A DNA stretch of 64,000 nt from Nitrospirota bacterium (GTDB taxonomy: Bacteria; Nitrospirota; Thermodesulfovibrionia; UBA6902): positions 62,001 to 126,000 of the forward strand of contig JACRHD010000065.1 of the NCBI GenBank assembly GCA_016234115.1, read 5' to 3'. Numbering within the stretch: the stretch's first letter is position 1; every line of letters starts with the position of its first letter. Shown piece after piece: positions 59,295 through 64,000 of the stretch. The notes beneath the pieces were generated by a model. It was given only the letters and a program-made list of their open reading frames with translations, searched no databases and was not told the origin of the DNA. The translations under genes were made by a program, and so were the position numbers.

Positions 59295-59468
59295 AGCAAG
59301 AAAGTCCCCTCTATCAAGAGGGGATACAGGGGTGTGTTCCGTTTTGATAAAAGTATTGTTGAGAGAAAGTTCATTAAGGTTTAAAATAGCTGGGCAGTAG
59401 GACGGGGGATAAATAACAAATGCCGAAAATCTACGACAATATAGAAAATCATCTTACCAACGGATTGA

Positions 59469-60032
59469 ATGAAACACTGGAGCTTTCACAACGCATACCG
59501 CTTCTTCCTCAAAGAGAAACAGGCCACTGAAGCCCTGGAAGCTGAAAGCGAGACCATTGCCGGACAGCTTACTGAACTGGAAGAGGAACATGGCGGTGAA
59601 GAGGGCTTTTTTGCTGAATTAGACAAGGTGAACAAGGCCAATGTGCTGAACCGGCTGAAAGAGATCAAAGGCGATGCCGACGCGAAGGAAGAAGTTAAGA
59701 TTTTAAAAACCTACTTTGACCTTCTTGAACAGCAGACGGAAATTAGCAGGAAGATCAAAGAAGCGAGTGCTGAGCTGGATATAAAGCTCTTTGCAAAATA
59801 TCCCACGCTTACAGAGGACGAGATTAAAATGCTGGTGGTGGATGACAAATGGATGGCAACCATCGACAGGGATATCCACACTGAAATGGACCGGATCAGC
59901 CAGAGGTTGACTCAGCGGATAAAAGAACTGGCGGAGCGGTACGAAACGCCGTTGCCGCAACAGACCGCTGAAGTCAGCGAGATGGAAAAGAAGGTCAATG
60001 TGCACCTTGAGAAGATGGGGTTTGTGTTATGA
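59469..60032 (+). pseudogene. hsdM: C-terminal remnant of type I methyltransferase HsdM; catalytic region absent
   Basis: HNAYRFFLKEKQATEALEAES...KYPTLTEDEIKMLVVDDKWMATIDRDIHTEMDRISQRLTQRIKELAERYETPLPQ; no NPPF motif or SAM domain upstream. Confidence 0.75.
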
Positions 60033-60044
60033 AAGGGGGACAAG

Positions 60045-60896
60045 ATGAGTAAAGATAAAAAAGCAACAATAGATGTACGGGGCAGCTCTATTACTGTTCT
60101 TTCAAAGCAGGAAGAAGATTATATATCTCTGACCGACATGGTCCGCAATTTTGAAGGGGGCAGCGCTCTTATTGAGCAATGGCTTAAAAATAAGGATACT
60201 GTGCTTTTTCTTGGCGTATGGGAACGGTTACACAACCCGGATTTTAATTCCCCCGAATTCGAGGGAATTAAAAATGAAGCCGGTCGCAACAGTTTTTTTC
60301 TTTCAGCAAAGAAATGGATAGAAAAAACAAACGCAAAGGGACTTTTCGCAAGCGCCGGACGTTACGGCAGCACTTTTGCCCATAAAGATATAGCTTTTGA
60401 ATTCGGGTCATGGCTCAGCCCTGAATTCAAACTTTACCTGCTAAAAGAGTTTCAGCGCCTGAAAGATGACGAATACCGTGGTCTTTCCTTGTCATGGAAT
60501 TTAAATCGCACACTATCAAAGCTTAATTACCGTATACATACTGATGCCATCAAAGAGCATATCATCCCGGCGGTTGTTAGCAAAGCCCAGGCTGCTATAG
60601 TGTATGCTACCGAAGCGGACATGTTGAATGTTGCACTATTTGGACAGACAGCAAAAGAGTGGCGGGATGCAAATCCTGAGCTTGAAGGGAATATGCGTGA
60701 ATACGCAATGATTGAGCAATTGCTGGTGCTGGCAAATATTGAAGGCATGAATGCGGAATTTATACATATGGGTCTTTTGCAAAGTGAACTGATTAAAAGA
60801 TTAAATGAGATAGCAATCCGCCAGATGAAAGTCCTAACGAAAAACATCACTGTTAAAAAACTGCATCAGCAAACGGATAGAGGCGGCGGTGAGTAA
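60045..60896 (+). CDS. KilA-N-domain protein within the type I RM island
   Basis: YISLTDMVRNFEGGSALIEQWLKNKDTVLFLGVWERLHNPDFNSPEFEGIKNEAG...AGRYGSTFAHKDIAFEFGSWLSPEFKLYLLKEFQRLK. Confidence 0.85.
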   Translation: MSKDKKATIDVRGSSITVLSKQEEDYISLTDMVRNFEGGSALIEQWLKNKDTVLFLGVWERLHNPDFNSPEFEGIKNEAGRNSFFLSAKKWIEKTNAKGLFASAGRYGSTFAHKDIAFEFGSWLSPEFKLYLLKEFQRLKDDEYRGLSLSWNLNRTLSKLNYRIHTDAIKEHIIPAVVSKAQAAIVYATEADMLNVALFGQTAKEWRDANPELEGNMREYAMIEQLLVLANIEGMNAEFIHMGLLQSELIKRLNEIAIRQMKVLTKNITVKKLHQQTDRGGGE

Positions 60897-62118
60897 TATT
60901 CCGGCGGGGTTTAAACAAACTGAGGTGGGGGTGATTCCGGAGGATTGGGAGGTGAAGAAGCTGGGGGATGTTGTAAAAATTTCAAGTGGAGAAAGCCCTT
61001 CGCGATTTAAATTCACTGATGACGGGACACCTTACTTTAAGGTTGAGCAATTAAACAACGGGAATAAATATTTGATAGAGACCCCGTATCACTCGAAATT
61101 CAAAACGACCGTTCATGGTGGCAGTATCATATTTCCAAAAAGAGGGGCTTCTATTTTATTGAACAAGATACGCATCTTGGTTGAAGACTCTTTTATGGAT
61201 ACGAATCTCATGACACTCACATTGTCTGATGAGCTAAATAACGAGTTCTTTTATTATGCCCTCCTACATAAAGAGTTATGGAGAATTGCTGACACAAATT
61301 CTATCCCTCAGATTAATAATAAGCATATTAATCCGTTCCAAATCTCTCTTCCTCCCACCAAAGCCGAACAAACCGCCATTGCCACCGCCTTAAGCGATAC
61401 CGATGCCCTGATCCAATCCCTGGAAAAACTCATTGCCAAAAAACGCAACATTAAACAGGGGGCCATGCAGGAACTGCTTAAACCCAAAGAGGGGTGGGTG
61501 ATGAAGAAGTTGGGGGAGATTTTTACCTTTAGTGGAGGCTATTCAGCATCAAGAGAACAATTATCTAATGATGGATTTTGTTATCTCCATTATGGAGATA
61601 TACATGGAGCTAAGAAAACTTTTATTAATGTAAAAAATGAATATACTGAAATTCCCAAACTTAAAATCTCATTAAAGAATGTATTGCCAAAATCTTTATT
61701 GAATGATGGCGATATTGTTTTTGTGGATGCTTCGGAAGACGATGAAGGCACAAGTAGACATATAGTTGTAAAAAACCCAGATGGAGTGCCCTATATTTCC
61801 GGTTTGCATACCATCGTAGCTAAGAGCAAAGATGATTCTGTTGACAACGATTATAAGCGTTATTGTTTTCAGAGCGCATATATTAAAGGTCAGTTTAAGT
61901 TTTATGCAGTTGGTACTAAAGTAAGCGGCATAAGTAAGACGAATATTGCAAAGATTGAAATTACACTTCCCTCGCACGATGAACAAGTCCGCATCTCCGC
62001 CATCTTTTCCGACATGGACGCTGAAATATCCGCACTGGAAACCAGGCTCGCCAAATACAAACAGATAAAGCAGGGGATGATGCAGGAATTGCTGACGGGG
62101 AGGACGAGGTTGATATGA
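60889..62118 (+). CDS. hsdS: Type I restriction specificity subunit HsdS
   Basis: Two target-recognition halves, GVIPEDWEVKKLGDVVKISSG and KEGWVMKKLGEIFTFSGGYS, with ALSDTDALIQSLEKLIAKKRNIKQGAMQELL repeats. Confidence 0.95.
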   Translation: MSNIPAGFKQTEVGVIPEDWEVKKLGDVVKISSGESPSRFKFTDDGTPYFKVEQLNNGNKYLIETPYHSKFKTTVHGGSIIFPKRGASILLNKIRILVEDSFMDTNLMTLTLSDELNNEFFYYALLHKELWRIADTNSIPQINNKHINPFQISLPPTKAEQTAIATALSDTDALIQSLEKLIAKKRNIKQGAMQELLKPKEGWVMKKLGEIFTFSGGYSASREQLSNDGFCYLHYGDIHGAKKTFINVKNEYTEIPKLKISLKNVLPKSLLNDGDIVFVDASEDDEGTSRHIVVKNPDGVPYISGLHTIVAKSKDDSVDNDYKRYCFQSAYIKGQFKFYAVGTKVSGISKTNIAKIEITLPSHDEQVRISAIFSDMDAEISALETRLAKYKQIKQGMMQELLTGRTRLI

Positions 62119-62945
62119 GCGAAAGCGAAAGAAACAAAAGGCCGAAAGCCAACCACGGCGGGCAGTTGTCCGATCGGTCGCATCAGATTGAGCGGACGGA
62201 TCAGACTGATAATGAGGCCCGCCGGATGAGAATCCGCCCAAGCGGCGGGTACCGGAAGCTGCGTTCCTTTCAGACCACCACGGTTATCTACGACGCTACT
62301 GTGTCGTTCTGCGAAAGGTTCATGGACAAGCGCTCCCGCACGGTTGACCAGATGGTGCAGGCGGCCCGGAGCGGGCGGCAGAATATTGCTGAGGGCAGCC
62401 GCGCCAATGCAACCTCTTCACAGACAGAACTGCGGCTGGTCAATGTGGCCAGGGCGAGCCTTGACGAACTTCTGCTGGACTATGAGGATTTCTTGCGCCA
62501 ACGCAGCCTGCGGCAATGGAACAAAGACGATACTCAGGCGCGGGAAGTGCGGACGGTGGGGAAGCATCGGACAGACCAGTCGGATTTGTCTGGTCAGTCG
62601 GATTATGCCGCCTATTTGCGTTGGCTTGGCAGCCATGATCCTGCAGTGGTAGCAAATACAATCATCTGCCTGATCCATCAGGCTAATTATCTTTTGGATC
62701 AGCAGATAGCGGCACTGGAAAAACAGTTTGTTGAAGTTGGCGGCTACAGCGAGCAGTTGGCTGCTGCGAGGATTCAGAAAAGGCAACATGATCGGTCAGA
62801 TCAGTCGAACCCGACAGATCAAAAATGTCCGCTCTGTGGGAAGCTGATGACTCTGCGAACAGCAAAGAAGGGAAAGAACCCGGGTTCCCAGTTCTGGGGC
62901 TGCACAGGGTACCCTGAGTGCAGAGGGGTGAGAAACATTGACTGA
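62115..62945 (+). CDS. Four-helix-bundle (S23/IVP-like) protein with C-terminal topoisomerase-type zinc ribbon
   Basis: ATVSFCERFMDKRSRTVDQMVQAARSGRQNIAEGSRANATSSQTELRLVNVARASLDELLLDYEDFL; CPLCGKLMTLRTAKKGKNPGSQFWGCTGYPEC. Confidence 0.85.
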   Translation: MSESERNKRPKANHGGQLSDRSHQIERTDQTDNEARRMRIRPSGGYRKLRSFQTTTVIYDATVSFCERFMDKRSRTVDQMVQAARSGRQNIAEGSRANATSSQTELRLVNVARASLDELLLDYEDFLRQRSLRQWNKDDTQAREVRTVGKHRTDQSDLSGQSDYAAYLRWLGSHDPAVVANTIICLIHQANYLLDQQIAALEKQFVEVGGYSEQLAAARIQKRQHDRSDQSNPTDQKCPLCGKLMTLRTAKKGKNPGSQFWGCTGYPECRGVRNID

Positions 62946-64000
62946 CATCGGACAACCGGAACGGCTTACTCAAAACCGAATAGTGCAATTATTCAGGAAT
63001 GAGTTGAATTACTCCTATCTTGGCAATTGGGAAGATCGCACGTACAACAGCAATATTGAGGAAAAACTCTTAACCACCTACCTCACAAAAAAGGGGTACA
63101 GCCCAACCCTTATTACCAAAGCACTGTATGAACTGCGGGTTACCGCCAATAACTACAACGAAAGCCTCTATACCAATAATAAAAATGTCTATAAACTCCT
63201 GCGCTATGGTGTTCAGGTAAAGGCGGAGGCAGGTGAGAATTTTGAGACTGTACATCTCATCGACCGGCAGAATCCGGAGAAGAACGACTTTGCCATAGCA
63301 GAAGAGGTCACTGTTCTTGGCAGCCGTGAAAAACGGCCTGATATTGTTCTGTATGTAAACGGCATTGCCGTCGGCGTGTTGGAACTCAAACGCAGCACTG
63401 TCTCTATCGGTGACGGGATCAGGCAGAGCATTGTCAACCAGCAGAAAGAGTTTATCGGGTCATTCTTCTCCACAGTTCAGTTTGTGCTTGCAGGAAACGA
63501 CACCGAAGGATTACGCTATGGCGCCATCGGTACCCCGGAAAAGTTCTTCCTTAAATGGAAGGAAGATGTAGAGGATGTCAGTCGTTTGCAGTTGGACAAA
63601 TACCTTCTGAAGATCTGCAATAAAAAGCGGCTTATTGAAATTATGTATGACTTTATGCTCTTTGACGGCGGCATAAAAAAACTGCCGAGGGCGCATCAGT
63701 ACTTTGGCATCAAGGCAGCACAGGAACACATCCGCAGGCGTGAGGGCGGCATCATCTGGCACACTCAGGGGAGCGGCAAAAGTATCGTTATGGTGCTGCT
63801 GGCAAAATGGATTTTAGAGAACAACCACAAGGCCCGTGTCGTTATTATTACTGACCGTGATGAACTGGATAAACAGATCGAGCGGGTTTTTAACGAGGCA
63901 GGGGAGCCGATCAAACGTACCACCAGCGGCCATGATTTAATGACGCAATTGGCAGAGGCCAAGCCGAGACTGCTATGCTCACTGGTGCATAAGTTCGGCA
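62938..64000 (+). CDS. hsdR: Type I restriction endonuclease HsdR, 3' end off the window
   Basis: EEVTVLGSREKRPDIVLYVNGIAVGVLELKRSTVSIGDGIRQ (nuclease motif); IIWHTQGSGKSIVMVLLAKWIL; VVIITDRDELDKQI; TTG start. Confidence 0.92.
   Translation, partial: MTDIGQPERLTQNRIVQLFRNELNYSYLGNWEDRTYNSNIEEKLLTTYLTKKGYSPTLITKALYELRVTANNYNESLYTNNKNVYKLLRYGVQVKAEAGENFETVHLIDRQNPEKNDFAIAEEVTVLGSREKRPDIVLYVNGIAVGVLELKRSTVSIGDGIRQSIVNQQKEFIGSFFSTVQFVLAGNDTEGLRYGAIGTPEKFFLKWKEDVEDVSRLQLDKYLLKICNKKRLIEIMYDFMLFDGGIKKLPRAHQYFGIKAAQEHIRRREGGIIWHTQGSGKSIVMVLLAKWILENNHKARVVIITDRDELDKQIERVFNEAGEPIKRTTSGHDLMTQLAEAKPRLLCSLVHKFG

Noticed and set aside
1-64000. tRNA or rRNA genes
   Set aside because: No cloverleaf with CCA end or conserved rRNA segment was recognised by eye; tRNAscan-SE would be needed to exclude them.

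Overview
The 64 kb window looks like a chromosomal segment from an environmental bacterium, possibly Nitrospirota-like by gene style; this taxonomy is inference only. From left to right it contains: (1) a minus-strand flagellar/export locus, flgH(partial)-flgA-flgG-flgF-small ORF-fliA-flhG-flhF-flhA-flhB-fliR-fliQ-fliP-fliO-fliN-fliM-fliL; (2) a plus-strand GGDEF gene and chemotaxis operon with HEAT-repeat protein, cheR, two CheY-like regulators, cheA, an MCP, a CheW-CheZ fusion, cheW and cheB; (3) an orphan 2-oxoacid:acceptor oxidoreductase alpha/gamma gene, a hybrid histidine kinase, ferritin-like genes, a DUF255/YyaL-type protein and a CBM48 protein; (4) three very large secreted proteins in tandem (3181, 896 and 1395 aa); (5) a thioredoxin-reductase-like gene convergent with a thioredoxin-like gene that has an in-frame UGA at the first redox position (UIGC), so a candidate selenoprotein; (6) ftsH, a class V aminotransferase, and moxR/DUF58/VWA genes; (7) a type I restriction-modification island whose hsdM keeps only its C-terminal part. 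The most unusual signal is a set of imperfect tandem repeats that always have a 7-bp period but use a different core at nearly every locus. Some form inverted pairs (hairpins) between genes. Others lie inside genes: they encode the signal peptides of FlgA and FlgH, the N-terminus of FliP, and an internal peptide of the oxidoreductase. A tandem pair of tiny GWWxxH membrane ORFs, nested palindromic repeats, and an alternating ABABA super-repeat in the giant surface protein are also noted. Everything is from reading the sequence and ORF track; no database search was run.
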